The notes below the pieces were generated by a model. The model saw only the letters and a program-made list of their open reading frames with translations. It searched no databases and was not told the DNA's origin. Both the position numbers and the translations under genes were made by a program. From an uncultured Clostridium sp. (GTDB taxonomy: Bacteria > Bacillota > Clostridia > Clostridiales > Clostridiaceae), in assembly GCA_934746015.1 (NCBI GenBank), contig CAKVEW010000012.1, positions 26,218-90,217 on the forward strand: DNA of 64,000 nt, given 5' to 3'. This document shows, piece by piece, positions 40,142-49,081 of this stretch. Every line of letters starts with the position of its first letter. Within the stretch, counting starts at the first letter, position 1.

Positions 40142-40339
40142 ACATTGCACCCCTTTTTTCAATACTTACAAACATTCTTACAATTGGGATTAATTCTCAA
40201 CAAATAATGTTTATCTTCTACATTTTATCATCAAGTTTTAATAATTGCAAGAAGGTCTTTAATTATTAAATATGTTGATTAGAAATAAACTTATTGTATA
40301 ATTATATAGTATAAGTAGAAATTTTGGGAGGGCTTTTTT

Positions 40340-40660
40340 ATGGCTGGCGAAAGAAAAATATGTAGATGTAGAAATGTTAGCTATTTAGAGATAAAACAGG
40401 CAATGAAGTCAGGTGCTAGAGATATAGAGGATATTATGGAGCTTACAGGTGCTGCAACTTGTTGTGGAGGTTGTACAAGTGAAATTTTATCAATATTAGA
40501 TTCAGTTTGTACTTGTAATTCAGTTTCTATGAATGAAGTGGTTGATGCTGTTAATAATGGTGCAGATTCAGTAGATAAAGTTGGAGACATGACAAAGGCA
40601 GGAACTACTTGTGGTAGGTGTAGATCATTAATACAAAATATTGTTGAATTGAAAAAATAG
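40340..40660 (+). CDS. Tandem BFD-type [2Fe-2S]-binding protein
   Basis: The protein is 106 residues. Two BFD-like modules follow one another. The first has CRC near residue 9 and CCGGC near 47; the second has CTC near 58 and CGRC near 92. Single BFD domains bind one [2Fe-2S] cluster with four cysteines and occur as bacterioferritin-associated ferredoxins or as pieces of NifU and nitrite reductases. A free-standing double form could carry two clusters. GGGAGGG precedes the ATG. It is monocistronic, with a strong terminator. Confidence 0.82.
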   Translation: MAGERKICRCRNVSYLEIKQAMKSGARDIEDIMELTGAATCCGGCTSEILSILDSVCTCNSVSMNEVVDAVNNGADSVDKVGDMTKAGTTCGRCRSLIQNIVELKK

Positions 40661-40702
40661 TTATAGATATTTATAAAGGTGTATTTTTATTGATTTTAAA
40701 GG

Positions 40703-40766
40703 AAATACCATATTGCTTATTACCGTTACTGGGGTTCAAATAATAGCAATATGGTATTTTTCTTAT
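40703..40766 (+). terminator. Terminator of the BFD-like gene
   Basis: AAATACCATATTGCTTATTA (40703-40722) pairs with the complement at 40741-40759 with one gap, and TTTTTCTT follows. Confidence 0.85.
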
Positions 40767-40908
40767 TAGAACTTATGAAGGAAAATAGAATTTTATGATT
40801 GCTTATGATTATATATGAAAAAATATTGAATGTTTTTGAATTAATTTGAATGAAAATGGTTGAAATCGATTTAAAAAAATAGTATTATTTAAGCAAGGAG
40901 TGATTTTT

Positions 40909-41661
40909 ATGTTAACAGAAGAAAGACATAAACTAATATTAGAGGAACTTAAAAAGAATTCAGTAGTATATGTGAGTGAACTCGTAAAGATGTTAGATAC
41001 TTCAGAGTCAACAATTAGAAGAGACTTAAATTCATTGAATGCAGAAGGAAAACTTAAAAAAGTTCATGGAGGTGCTACTTTAGTTGAAAAGGAATACAAT
41101 ACCAAAGATGATAACTTATCCATAAGAGAAAATTTAAATATGGAAGATAAGGATATCATTGCAAGGTATGCAGCTAGTTTAGTAACTAAGGACGATTTTG
41201 TATATATAGATTCAGGAACAACAACAAATTTAATAATAGATTATTTAGAAGAAACAAATGCAGTATATGTAACTAATGGTATAAATCAAGCTAAGAGATT
41301 AATAAACAAGGGACTTACGACTTATATTATTGGTGGTGAATTAAAGAATTCAACTGAAGCAATAGTAGGTGTTGAGGCTATAAATAGTTTGAAGCGATAC
41401 AACTTTACGAAAGGTTTTTTTGGAACTAATGGTATTTCTGAAAATAGGGGATTTACTACTCCAGATATGAAAGAAGCTTTAGTTAAAGAAGAAGCTATTA
41501 AGAGAACGAGAAATCCTTATATACTTGCAGATAAAACAAAATTTAACGAAATAAGCAGTATTACATTTGCTGAGGTAGACGAAGCAGTAATAATTACAAC
41601 AGAATTAGAAGATACTAGGTATTATGATAATACTGAAATAGTGGAGGTCTTTAAATTATGA
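40909..41661 (+). CDS. fruR: DeoR-family repressor of the fructose operon (FruR)
   Basis: The protein is 250 residues. The N-terminal DeoR helix-turn-helix (TEERHKLILEELKKNS...TSESTIRRDLNSLN) is followed by the sugar-phosphate-sensing domain with YIDSGTTTNLI and TNGI. ATG 40909 follows AAGGAG; a GTG at 40900 overlaps that site. Its stop overlaps the start of fruK by four bases, and the order fruR-fruK-fruA is the standard Firmicutes arrangement in which fructose 1-phosphate relieves repression. Confidence 0.93.
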   Translation: MLTEERHKLILEELKKNSVVYVSELVKMLDTSESTIRRDLNSLNAEGKLKKVHGGATLVEKEYNTKDDNLSIRENLNMEDKDIIARYAASLVTKDDFVYIDSGTTTNLIIDYLEETNAVYVTNGINQAKRLINKGLTTYIIGGELKNSTEAIVGVEAINSLKRYNFTKGFFGTNGISENRGFTTPDMKEALVKEEAIKRTRNPYILADKTKFNEISSITFAEVDEAVIITTELEDTRYYDNTEIVEVFKL

Positions 41662-42563
41662 TATATACAATAACCTTTAATCCAGCTTTAGATTATATAG
41701 TTAGAGTTGATGATTTTAAATTAGGGCAAGTTAATAGAACATCTTATGAAGAAATATATGCAGGTGGAAAGGGAATAAATGTTTCTATAGTTTTAAATAA
41801 TTTAAGTGTAGAAAACATAGCACTTGGATATATTGCTGGCTTTACTGGTGAAGAAATAGAAAAAAAAGTAAAGAGTATGGGGTGTAAAACAGATTTTATA
41901 AAACTTAATAATGGCTTGTCTAGAATAAATGTTAAGTTAAAATCTAATGAAGAATCAGAGATAAATGGTCAAGGGCCAGATATAACTGATAAAGATTTGG
42001 ATAAATTATATAAAAAGTTAGATCTATTGAAAGAAGGTGATATATTAGTTTTAGCAGGAAGCATTCCAAATACCCTTCCAGAAAATATATATGAAATAAT
42101 CATGGAAAGGTTAAAAGATAAAGAAGTAAAGATTATAGTAGATGCAACAAGAGATTTATTATTGAACGTTTTAAAATATAGACCATTTTTAATTAAACCA
42201 AATCACCATGAATTAGGGGACTTATTTAATATTGAAATTAAAAATGAAGAAGAAATTATTTTTTATGCCAAAAAGCTTAAGGAAATGGGAGCTAGGAATG
42301 TACTAATTTCTATGGCTGGAGATGGAGCCATATTTATAACTGAAGATAATCAAGTTATAAAATCAGCAGTTCCAAAAGGAAAGCTGGTTAATTCTGTAGG
42401 AGCAGGAGATTCTATGGTTGGTGGCTTTATAGCAGGATATCTAAAGAATAGCAATTTAGAAGAAGCTTTTAAGATGGGAGTTGCAACAGGAAGTGCTAGT
42501 GCATTTTCAGAAGGATTAGCAACTAAAGATAAAGTGAATGAATTATTAAAAGAAATATTATAA
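41658..42563 (+). CDS. fruK: 1-phosphofructokinase
   Basis: The protein is 301 residues, of the PfkB sugar-kinase family. It phosphorylates fructose 1-phosphate to fructose 1,6-bisphosphate. The substrate motif AGGKGINVSIVLNNL is near residues 35-50, and the catalytic motif GAGDSMVGGFIAGY is near 250. It starts within the fruR stop codon (ATGATA) and lies 15 bases before fruA. Confidence 0.95.
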   Translation: MIYTITFNPALDYIVRVDDFKLGQVNRTSYEEIYAGGKGINVSIVLNNLSVENIALGYIAGFTGEEIEKKVKSMGCKTDFIKLNNGLSRINVKLKSNEESEINGQGPDITDKDLDKLYKKLDLLKEGDILVLAGSIPNTLPENIYEIIMERLKDKEVKIIVDATRDLLLNVLKYRPFLIKPNHHELGDLFNIEIKNEEEIIFYAKKLKEMGARNVLISMAGDGAIFITEDNQVIKSAVPKGKLVNSVGAGDSMVGGFIAGYLKNSNLEEAFKMGVATGSASAFSEGLATKDKVNELLKEIL

Positions 42564-42578
42564 TATGGAGGATGAATT

Positions 42579-44453
42579 ATGAAAATTACAGATTTATTAA
42601 ATAAGAAATCTATAGCAATAAATCCTAAAGTTAATTCTAAGGAAGAAGCCATCAATAAATTAGTAGATTTAATGTATGCTTCAGGCAATTTAAATGATAA
42701 AGAAGAATATAAAAAGGCAGTTTTAGCAAGAGAAGAACTTAGTACTACTGGAATAGGCGATGGAATAGCTATACCTCATGCTAAAACAAAGGCAGTTAAA
42801 AATGCTGGATTAGCTGCTATGGTAGTAAATGATGGAGTAGACTATGATTCACTTGATGGTAATCCAGCAAAGATATTCTTCTTAATAGGTGCTCCAGATG
42901 GAGAAAATAATGTACATCTAGAAGTATTAGCAAGACTATCCACTATGTTAATGGATGAAAAATTTAGAAATGCTTTAGAAAACTCAAAGACTCCAGAAGA
43001 GTTTATGAATTTAATTGATGAGTTTGAAAATGAAAAAGTAAATAAAGTAAAAGAAGAAAGTAAAGATGGATATAGAGTATTAGCAGTAACAGCATGTCCA
43101 ACAGGAATTGCCCATACTTTTATGGCAGCTGAAAGCTTAGAAGAAAAAGCTAAGAATATGGGAGTTACAATAAAAGTAGAAACAAATGGTTCAGGGGGAG
43201 CTAAAAATGTATTAACTGCTAAAGAAATAGAAGAAGCAGAGTGTATAATAATAGCAGCGGATAAAAAGGTTGATATGGCGAGATTTAACGGAAAGAAAGT
43301 TATCCAAACTAAGGTAGCTAACGGAATTCATAAGGCAGAAGAGTTAATAAATAAAGCTATATCAGGAGATGCTCCAGTTTATAATCATAGTGGTTCAAAA
43401 AGTGCGGATGAAGAAATTTCAGGGGAAAAGGAAAGTATAGGACGTCAAATATATAAGCACCTTATGAATGGTGTATCACATATGCTACCATTTGTTATTG
43501 GTGGGGGTATACTAATTGCCTTAGCATTCTTATTTGATGACTATAGTATAGATCCTGCAAACTTTGGGATGAATACACCATTTGCAGCATTCTTGAAAAC
43601 TGTTGGAGGAACTGCCTTTGACTTTATGTTACCAATATTAGCTGGATATATTGCAATGAGTATAGGTGATAGACCAGCACTTGCAGTAGGTTTTGTAGGC
43701 GGTATGCTTGCTAATAAAGGCGGTTCAGGATTCCTAGGAGCATTACTTGCAGGTTTCATTGCGGGATATTTAATAGTTGGATTAAAGAAGTTATTTGAAA
43801 AGCTTCCTAATAGTTTAGAAGGGTTAAAACCAGTATTATTATATCCTTTCTTTGGTATATTATTAATAGGTGCAATTATAGTATTTATAATTAATCCACC
43901 AGTGTCAGCTTTAAATACTGGAATTACTAATGCATTAAACAACATGGGAGAAAGTAGTAGAATATTACTTGGTGCAGTTTTAGGAGGTATGATGGCCTTC
44001 GATATGGGGGGACCTTTAAATAAGGCTGCATACGTATTTGGAACAGCATCATTAGCTAATGGACAATTTGAAATTATGGCAGCAGTTATGATTGGTGGTA
44101 TGGTTCCTCCATTAGCAATAGCTTTATGTAGTACATTCTTCAAAAAGAAGTTTACAAAAAAGGAAAGACAATCAGCAGTTACTAATTATGTAATGGGATT
44201 ATCATTTATAACTGAAGGAGCAATTCCTTTTGCAGCTGCAGATCCACTAAGAGTAATACCTTCTTGTGTAATTGGATCAGCAACAGCAGGTGCACTTTCA
44301 ATGTTCTTTGGTTGTTCCTTAAGAGCACCTCATGGTGGAATATTCGTTTTACCAGTTATAAGCAATCCTCTTGGATACTTTATAGCTTTAGTAGCTGGAT
44401 CAGTAATAGGAATGATAGTTTTAGCTATATTAAAGAAAAATAAATATGATTAA
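42579..44453 (+). CDS. fruA: PTS fructose-specific EIIABC
   Basis: The protein is 624 residues with domains A-B-C in order. EIIA has His67 in GIAIPHAKT. EIIB has Cys173 in VTACPTGIAHT. The membrane EIIC domain starts near residue 290 (HLMNGVSHMLPFVIGGGI) with about eight to ten segments, including GGPLNKAAYVFG and EGAIPFAAADP. It imports fructose as fructose 1-phosphate. GGAGG precedes the ATG, and a terminator follows the stop. Confidence 0.96.
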   Translation: MKITDLLNKKSIAINPKVNSKEEAINKLVDLMYASGNLNDKEEYKKAVLAREELSTTGIGDGIAIPHAKTKAVKNAGLAAMVVNDGVDYDSLDGNPAKIFFLIGAPDGENNVHLEVLARLSTMLMDEKFRNALENSKTPEEFMNLIDEFENEKVNKVKEESKDGYRVLAVTACPTGIAHTFMAAESLEEKAKNMGVTIKVETNGSGGAKNVLTAKEIEEAECIIIAADKKVDMARFNGKKVIQTKVANGIHKAEELINKAISGDAPVYNHSGSKSADEEISGEKESIGRQIYKHLMNGVSHMLPFVIGGGILIALAFLFDDYSIDPANFGMNTPFAAFLKTVGGTAFDFMLPILAGYIAMSIGDRPALAVGFVGGMLANKGGSGFLGALLAGFIAGYLIVGLKKLFEKLPNSLEGLKPVLLYPFFGILLIGAIIVFIINPPVSALNTGITNALNNMGESSRILLGAVLGGMMAFDMGGPLNKAAYVFGTASLANGQFEIMAAVMIGGMVPPLAIALCSTFFKKKFTKKERQSAVTNYVMGLSFITEGAIPFAAADPLRVIPSCVIGSATAGALSMFFGCSLRAPHGGIFVLPVISNPLGYFIALVAGSVIGMIVLAILKKNKYD

Positions 44454-44456
44454 GTA

Positions 44457-44492
44457 AAAAATAGCCATAAGAATATTCTTATGGCTATTTTT
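44457..44492 (+). terminator. Terminator of the fru operon
   Basis: AAAATAGCCATAAGAAT and ATTCTTATGGCTATTTT form a perfect stem that ends in a T-run. Confidence 0.85.
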
Positions 44493-44584
44493 ACTATAAA
44501 TTAAAGAATATATATAATTAACTTAAAAACGGATAATAATCCGAGTAATTGCCAGATAATTTTTATTATTCAGAAATAAATATT

Positions 44585-44613
44585 TTGAATTTAAAAAATA
44601 TATGTAATATAAT
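44585..44613 (+). promoter_or_regulatory. Sigma-A promoter of rubrerythrin
   Basis: TTGAAT (44585-44590) and TATAAT (44608-44613) are spaced exactly 17 bases apart, 43 bases before the start codon. Confidence 0.7.
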
Positions 44614-44656
44614 GTATTTATAGAAAAATTAATTTTATATAGGAGTGTGGAAAAGA

Positions 44657-45244
44657 ATGAAGAGTTTAAAGGGAACAAAAACAGCTGAAAATTTAATGAA
44701 ATCTTTTGCTGGCGAATGCCAAGCTAGGACAAGATATACTTACTATGCAAGTGTAGCTAGAAAAGAAGGTTATGTTCAAATTTCAAACATATTTATGGAA
44801 ACTGCTGAACAAGAAAAAGAACACGCAAAGAGATTTTATAAATTCTTAAAAGATGAATTAGCTGGAGAAGAAATAGTAATAAATGCTGGATATCCAGTGG
44901 CATTATATGATGATACTGCTAGTAACTTAAAAGCAGCTGCAGCAGGAGAAAATGAAGAGTGGACTCAACTTTATCCTGAATTTGCAAGAGTTGCAAGAGA
45001 AGAAGGATTCCCAGGCGTTGCTATTGCTTATGAAAGAATCATAGAAGTAGAAAATATGCATGAAAGAAGATATAATAAATTACTTAAGAATGTAGAAGAA
45101 GGAAAAGTATTCAAGAAAGATGAAGTAGTTTTATGGAAATGTGGAAATTGTGGATATATCTTTGAAGGAGCAGAAGCACCAGAAGCATGTCCAGCATGTT
45201 TACATCCAAAATCATATTTTGAAGTATTTTCTGAAAACTATTAA
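44657..45244 (+). CDS. rbr: Rubrerythrin
   Basis: The protein is 195 residues. It reduces hydrogen peroxide in the cytoplasm of anaerobes. The N-terminal diiron four-helix domain has SFAGECQARTRYTYYA and ETAEQEKEHAKRFY, and the later pair YERIIEVENMHERRY supplies the remaining ligands. The C-terminal rubredoxin domain has CGNCGYIF and CPACLHP. I chose ATG 44657, which gives the standard MKSLKGTKTAENL start; a GTG at 44645 is too close to the AGGAG site. Confidence 0.96.
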   Translation: MKSLKGTKTAENLMKSFAGECQARTRYTYYASVARKEGYVQISNIFMETAEQEKEHAKRFYKFLKDELAGEEIVINAGYPVALYDDTASNLKAAAAGENEEWTQLYPEFARVAREEGFPGVAIAYERIIEVENMHERRYNKLLKNVEEGKVFKKDEVVLWKCGNCGYIFEGAEAPEACPACLHPKSYFEVFSENY

Positions 45245-45254
45245 TAGATTATTA

Positions 45255-45290
45255 GAGGCTTAAGAGATAACTCTTAAGTCTTTTTTTATT
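45255..45290 (+). terminator. Terminator of rubrerythrin
   Basis: GGCTTAAGAG and CTCTTAAGTC form the stem, with an ATAA loop and seven T following. Confidence 0.85.
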
Positions 45291-45388
45291 ATGGGAGAAA
45301 TATATAAAAATATAGTTATTAAATAATATATTACTTTTAATGATTTAATGTATAATTAATATGTAAATAAAATTGAGAGGGGATTATT

Positions 45389-47038
45389 ATGTTTAGTTCC
45401 TTAAATAAAAAATTTAAAGTTATTTATATATTTTTAGGTATAATAATATTTTCTGTTTGGTCATTAACAGCAGTTAGTGTATATATGACTAAAAAATCCA
45501 CAGGTGGATCAATAAGTAGTAGTTATAAAAGTATAGATTCAATAAAAAGTATGATAAATACAGTGAATAGTCAAGAAAAATCAATATTAATTTATCTTCA
45601 AGGAGATAAGGAGAAAGCAATAAATATTTTTCATACAAATGATGATGAGTTTTATAAGTGGTTATATATCGCAAAGGGAAATATTACAGATGATGATGAG
45701 GTTAAGCTATTAGATAAAATTAACTATGAATATATAGAATTTAGCAAGCTATTCTCTTTGATTCAGGATTATAGTAATGGAGAAAATCATGACGAGTTAG
45801 TGAAGTTCTATAATGAAAAAATAGCACCACAGGCAGAAGTAGTTACTAATGATTTAAATGCATTAGAAAAATTGAATGAGGATATTATTCTAATAGAAAG
45901 AGATACTTTTCAGAGTAAGACAAAAGAAATTATATATTCTATTGTTTTATTATTTTTAGTAGTTGCTATTATTTTTGGAATAAGTTATTTTATTCTATTA
46001 AATAGATATTTTTATGATATTAATTTATTAGTATATTCATTAAATGATACAATAATTTTATTAGACAAAGATTATAGAGTTAAATTTATTAATAGAAATG
46101 GAACAAAACTATTTCAGATAAATGAAAAGGATTATAAGAAAAAATATTTTTTAGATTTAATTAATATACCTGAAATATATAATCTAATCCAAGAGTATGA
46201 AATAAGTAAAGAAAATAATAAAATCATAGAAGTTATTTATAAAAATAAAAGACTATTTCTTAAAGTAGATATTTCTTCAAATAGAGTAGGAAATAAAAAA
46301 AATAAGGATATATTATTAGTTATTAAGGATACTACAGATTTAATAGAATCAGAAGCAGCTAATAAAAATTTGATATATACTATATCACATGAATTAAAAA
46401 CTCCATTAACTTCAATGATGATGGGGATAGGACTTATAAATAATGAAAATATTGGAGAGTTAAATGTAAAACAAAAAGATATAGTAGATACTATGGAAGA
46501 AGATGTTCAGAAGTTAAATGAGTTAGTATCAGATTTATTAAAGGTATATGAAATTCAATCTAATAGAAATAGCTTAAATAAAAAAAGTTATGATATAAGT
46601 AAAATTATTAAGGAAGCTTTTTCTAACTTTCAATTTCAAGCAAAAGAAAAAAAGATATCTTTAGAGTTAAACTTAAATTCTAAGTTACCTTATGTAATGA
46701 TAGATAGTGAAAAAATAAAGTGGGTTCTAAATAATTTAATTTCTAACGCAATAAGATATACTGAAAATGGGGTAGTAAAAATAAGTGCTAGATATGATAA
46801 AGAAAAGATATTTGTATCTGTAAAAGATACTGGAAGAGGAATTCCTGAAGAGTATTTAAATAAAGTATTTGAAAGATTTGTTAGGGTTGAAGGTTTCGAT
46901 ATACCTCAAGAGAGTACAGGATTAGGACTTGCTATTGCTAAAGAAATAGTAGAAATACATGGTGGAGAAATTTGGTGTGAAAGCAAGATAGGTATAGGAA
47001 GTAAATTTACTTTTACTATTCCATTAACTGAAAATTAG
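45389..47038 (+). CDS. Membrane sensor histidine kinase with PAS domain
   Basis: The protein is 549 residues. The first membrane helix is at about 10-31, followed by a helical extracellular region (about 32-175; a four-helix-bundle-type sensor) and a second helix at about 178-202. A PAS-like domain begins near 215 (LNDTIILLDKDYRVKFINRNG). The phospho-accepting His lies in YTISHELKTPLT. The ATPase domain has the N box NNLISNAIRY, G1 DTGRGIPEEY and G2 STGLGLAIAKEIV. GAGAGGGG precedes the ATG. The partner response regulator follows after 18 bases. Confidence 0.93.
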   Translation: MFSSLNKKFKVIYIFLGIIIFSVWSLTAVSVYMTKKSTGGSISSSYKSIDSIKSMINTVNSQEKSILIYLQGDKEKAINIFHTNDDEFYKWLYIAKGNITDDDEVKLLDKINYEYIEFSKLFSLIQDYSNGENHDELVKFYNEKIAPQAEVVTNDLNALEKLNEDIILIERDTFQSKTKEIIYSIVLLFLVVAIIFGISYFILLNRYFYDINLLVYSLNDTIILLDKDYRVKFINRNGTKLFQINEKDYKKKYFLDLINIPEIYNLIQEYEISKENNKIIEVIYKNKRLFLKVDISSNRVGNKKNKDILLVIKDTTDLIESEAANKNLIYTISHELKTPLTSMMMGIGLINNENIGELNVKQKDIVDTMEEDVQKLNELVSDLLKVYEIQSNRNSLNKKSYDISKIIKEAFSNFQFQAKEKKISLELNLNSKLPYVMIDSEKIKWVLNNLISNAIRYTENGVVKISARYDKEKIFVSVKDTGRGIPEEYLNKVFERFVRVEGFDIPQESTGLGLAIAKEIVEIHGGEIWCESKIGIGSKFTFTIPLTEN

Positions 47039-47056
47039 AATTTAGGAGTTGAGGTT

Positions 47057-47644
47057 ATGAAAAGAGTATTAGTTATAGATGACACCAAAAATATTAGAAA
47101 TTTATTAAGTACTTGTCTTGAAATAAGAAGATATAACGTAATTACAGCAGATAACGGAGTAGAAGCATTAAGAATTATAAAAAATAAAGATATAGACGTT
47201 AATTTAATATTTCTAGATATTAGAATGCCTGGTATAAGTGGAACAGAGCTTTTGAAAATTATTAAGGAGGAGAGAGAAAGCTGTCCTGTAATAATAATGA
47301 CTGCTTTTGCCACTGTAAAAAACGCAATTGAATGTACAAAATTAGGTGCATTAGTATATCTACAAAAGCCTTTTTCAACTGATAGGATAAATAGTGTTCT
47401 AGATGAAATTGAAGGAAAAATAGAGTATAATATTGAAAATAAAGAGGATAATAATTTATTGAATGAAGTTAAGTTATTACTAAATAATAAAGAAAATGCT
47501 ATAGAAGCACATAGGCTATTGAAAAAGGCGATAGGATTTGATCCATATAACAAGGAAGTATATTTATTAATAAGTAAAGTAAATAAGATTCTAGGAAAAG
47601 AAGAAGAAGCAGAAAGGTTTGAAAAAATTTATAAACTTTTTTAG
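47057..47644 (+). CDS. Response regulator with receiver domain and a TPR-like tail
   Basis: The protein is 195 residues. The receiver domain (1-120) has Asp8-Asp9, the phosphorylated Asp54 in FLDIRMPG, and the Lys of LQKPFS. The last 65 residues form helical repeats (EAHRLLKKAIGFDPYNKEVYLL), resembling one or two TPR units. There is no DNA-binding or enzymatic output domain, so signalling is likely through protein contact or a phosphorelay (inference). It forms a pair with the kinase just upstream. Confidence 0.88.
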   Translation: MKRVLVIDDTKNIRNLLSTCLEIRRYNVITADNGVEALRIIKNKDIDVNLIFLDIRMPGISGTELLKIIKEERESCPVIIMTAFATVKNAIECTKLGALVYLQKPFSTDRINSVLDEIEGKIEYNIENKEDNNLLNEVKLLLNNKENAIEAHRLLKKAIGFDPYNKEVYLLISKVNKILGKEEEAERFEKIYKLF

Positions 47645-47739
47645 AAATATATATTTAATAATAGATATATTTTAAATTTTCGGAAACTAAGATATAATTA
47701 AATAGTTAGAATTTTTATATAACTAGGAGAGAAGAAATT

Positions 47740-48180
47740 ATGTTTTTAAAAGAATTAAATAAAGAAGAATCAATATGTTTTTTAAATTTAGTTTCAATTT
47801 TTGCTAAAGTTGATAATAAGTTTGCAAAAGAAGAAAAAGATTTAGTTAATGAGTATAAAGAAGAATTAGGAATATATAATGAAGAAATTGAAACTATGGA
47901 ATATGATGAAATAATAAAAAAGTTAAACAATTCATCAGATAAGTCTAAGTTAATTATTTACTTCGAATTAGTTGGATTAGCTTTAGTTGATGGTGATTAT
48001 GAAGATGCAGAAGTTGACTTCTTAGAAAAGATAGCATATGAATTTAAAGTATCAAGATCAAAAAGAATTGCAATAGCAAATTATTTCTATAACTTCACAG
48101 ATGTTTATAAGTTTACAACAGTAGATGCTGAAAACAACATTGATCTTTTAAGGGAACAAGCAAAAGCAATTATAAATTAA
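47740..48180 (+). CDS. TerB-like helical protein
   Basis: The protein is 146 residues, acidic, all-helical and without membrane segments. The stretch LVGLALVDGDYEDAEVDFLEKIAYEF fits the TerB/tellurite-resistance-like family, whose members are metal-binding helical bundles associated with stress functions. AGGAGAG precedes the ATG. It stands alone, with a terminator after it. The function is unknown. Confidence 0.6.
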   Translation: MFLKELNKEESICFLNLVSIFAKVDNKFAKEEKDLVNEYKEELGIYNEEIETMEYDEIIKKLNNSSDKSKLIIYFELVGLALVDGDYEDAEVDFLEKIAYEFKVSRSKRIAIANYFYNFTDVYKFTTVDAENNIDLLREQAKAIIN

Positions 48181-48230
48181 TTTAATAAATTAAAAAATTC
48201 AAAAGATAATAAAATAAGTATGTTTATATA

Positions 48231-48262
48231 AAATAAGGGAATTTTTATTCCCTTATTTTTTT
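48231..48262 (+). terminator. Terminator of the TerB-like gene
   Basis: AAATAAGGGAAT (48231-48242) pairs with ATTCCCTTATTT (48247-48258), followed by T. Confidence 0.85.
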
Positions 48263-48383
48263 CTTAAAGTTTTACAAATAGTTTACTATTTTACCAAAGG
48301 AGATTTATTGAAAAAAATATATATATTATGTAGAATAGAATTGGATTAGGGAATTAAATAAATAAGGGAGATAAAAATAAATT

Positions 48384-48551
48384 ATGATAATAATATTATT
48401 ATTAATATCGGTATTTGCATCATTTAAATTAGCTGAAGAAAAAGGACAAAACAAATTTATATGGGCAGTAGCAACTGCTATAATTGGACCATTTGTTTTA
48501 GGAATCCAATATTTAATTTCATGGTACAAATTTAGAAATTCAATAATATAA
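48384..48551 (+). CDS. Small membrane protein of 55 residues
   Basis: ATG 48384 opens a 55-codon frame. It has a hydrophobic N-terminus (residues 1-15), a polar turn with AEEKGQNKF, and a second hydrophobic helix (26-47) that ends in a basic tail. GGGAG lies upstream, although 13-14 bases away. A strong terminator begins five bases after the stop, which supports a real gene. I do not recognise the family. Confidence 0.55.
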   Translation: MIIILLLISVFASFKLAEEKGQNKFIWAVATAIIGPFVLGIQYLISWYKFRNSII

Positions 48552-48556
48552 TTAAT

Positions 48557-48606
48557 AGCTGTATTAAAAGGTATTTTTGAAAAGACTTTTTAATACAGCT
48601 TTTTTA
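48557..48606 (+). terminator. Terminator of the small membrane protein gene
   Basis: AGCTGTATTAAAA (48557-48569) pairs perfectly with TTTTAATACAGCT (48588-48600), followed by six T. Confidence 0.88.
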
Positions 48607-48679
48607 TAAATTCTTTTCCTTCCGTGAATGAGAATATAATATCTATATCATTTTTTACTGTTATATATAGGTTTATAAA

Positions 48680-49003
48680 TGTGGATAACTCAAAGAATAT
48701 ATGTTGAAATTGTGGAAAGTTATCCACAAAATGTGGACAACTATTAAAAATTGTTGAAAACTTTTAAAAGGGTATTGACACAATATATATGTATTGAATA
48801 TATGTTTGTAACAATATGATGATTTTTGTTGAGTAATAAATCTATATGTTATATAAGGTAAAATAAGAAAAAAAGTATATGTATGTATAAAAATAAAGTT
48901 ATGCACAGTTTGGACAAAATGTGGATAAAAACTGTGGATAATGTTACAATTATAATGAAAATATAGAAAAAATCATAGTTTTTTAAATTTAGCCTGTGGA
49001 CAA
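48680..49003. promoter_or_regulatory. Cluster of DnaA boxes in an AT-rich gap
   Basis: Perfect TTATCCACA boxes, on either strand, lie at 48680-48688, 48720-48728, 48920-48928 and 48933-48941. A TTATGCACA box, within the TTATNCACA consensus, lies at 48899-48907. One-mismatch boxes TGTGGACAA are at 48732-48740 and 48995-49003, and a weaker TGTGGAAAG is at 48711. The boxes form two groups about 160 bases apart with very AT-rich DNA between them. No dnaA or dnaN gene is near, so this is not the standard oriC layout. Confidence 0.75.
48775..48804 (+). promoter_or_regulatory. Candidate sigma-A promoter inside the DnaA-box region
   Basis: TTGACA (48775-48780) and TATATG (48799-48804) are spaced 18 bases apart. 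The next gene, sfsA, starts 270 bases further on, so a long leader or an untranslated RNA would result. No gene was seen between. Confidence 0.4.
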
Positions 49004-49081
49004 CTTCATTATTTTAAGTGAATAAGTTTGAAAATTTATGAGAAAAATGTAGAAATAATGAAAAATTTAAGGAGTAAGAAT

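Noticed and set aside
40860..40908. Catabolite-repression (cre) site before fruR
   Set aside because: TGAAAATGGTTGAAA only loosely resembles the consensus and lacks the central CG pair and symmetry.
43541..44143. A 200-codon minus-strand frame
   Set aside because: It is a shadow of the fruA membrane domain, Pro/Ile-rich and without a start signal.
48680..49003. Calling this region the chromosomal oriC
   Set aside because: dnaA, dnaN and rpmH are absent from the neighbourhood. Only the boxes support it.
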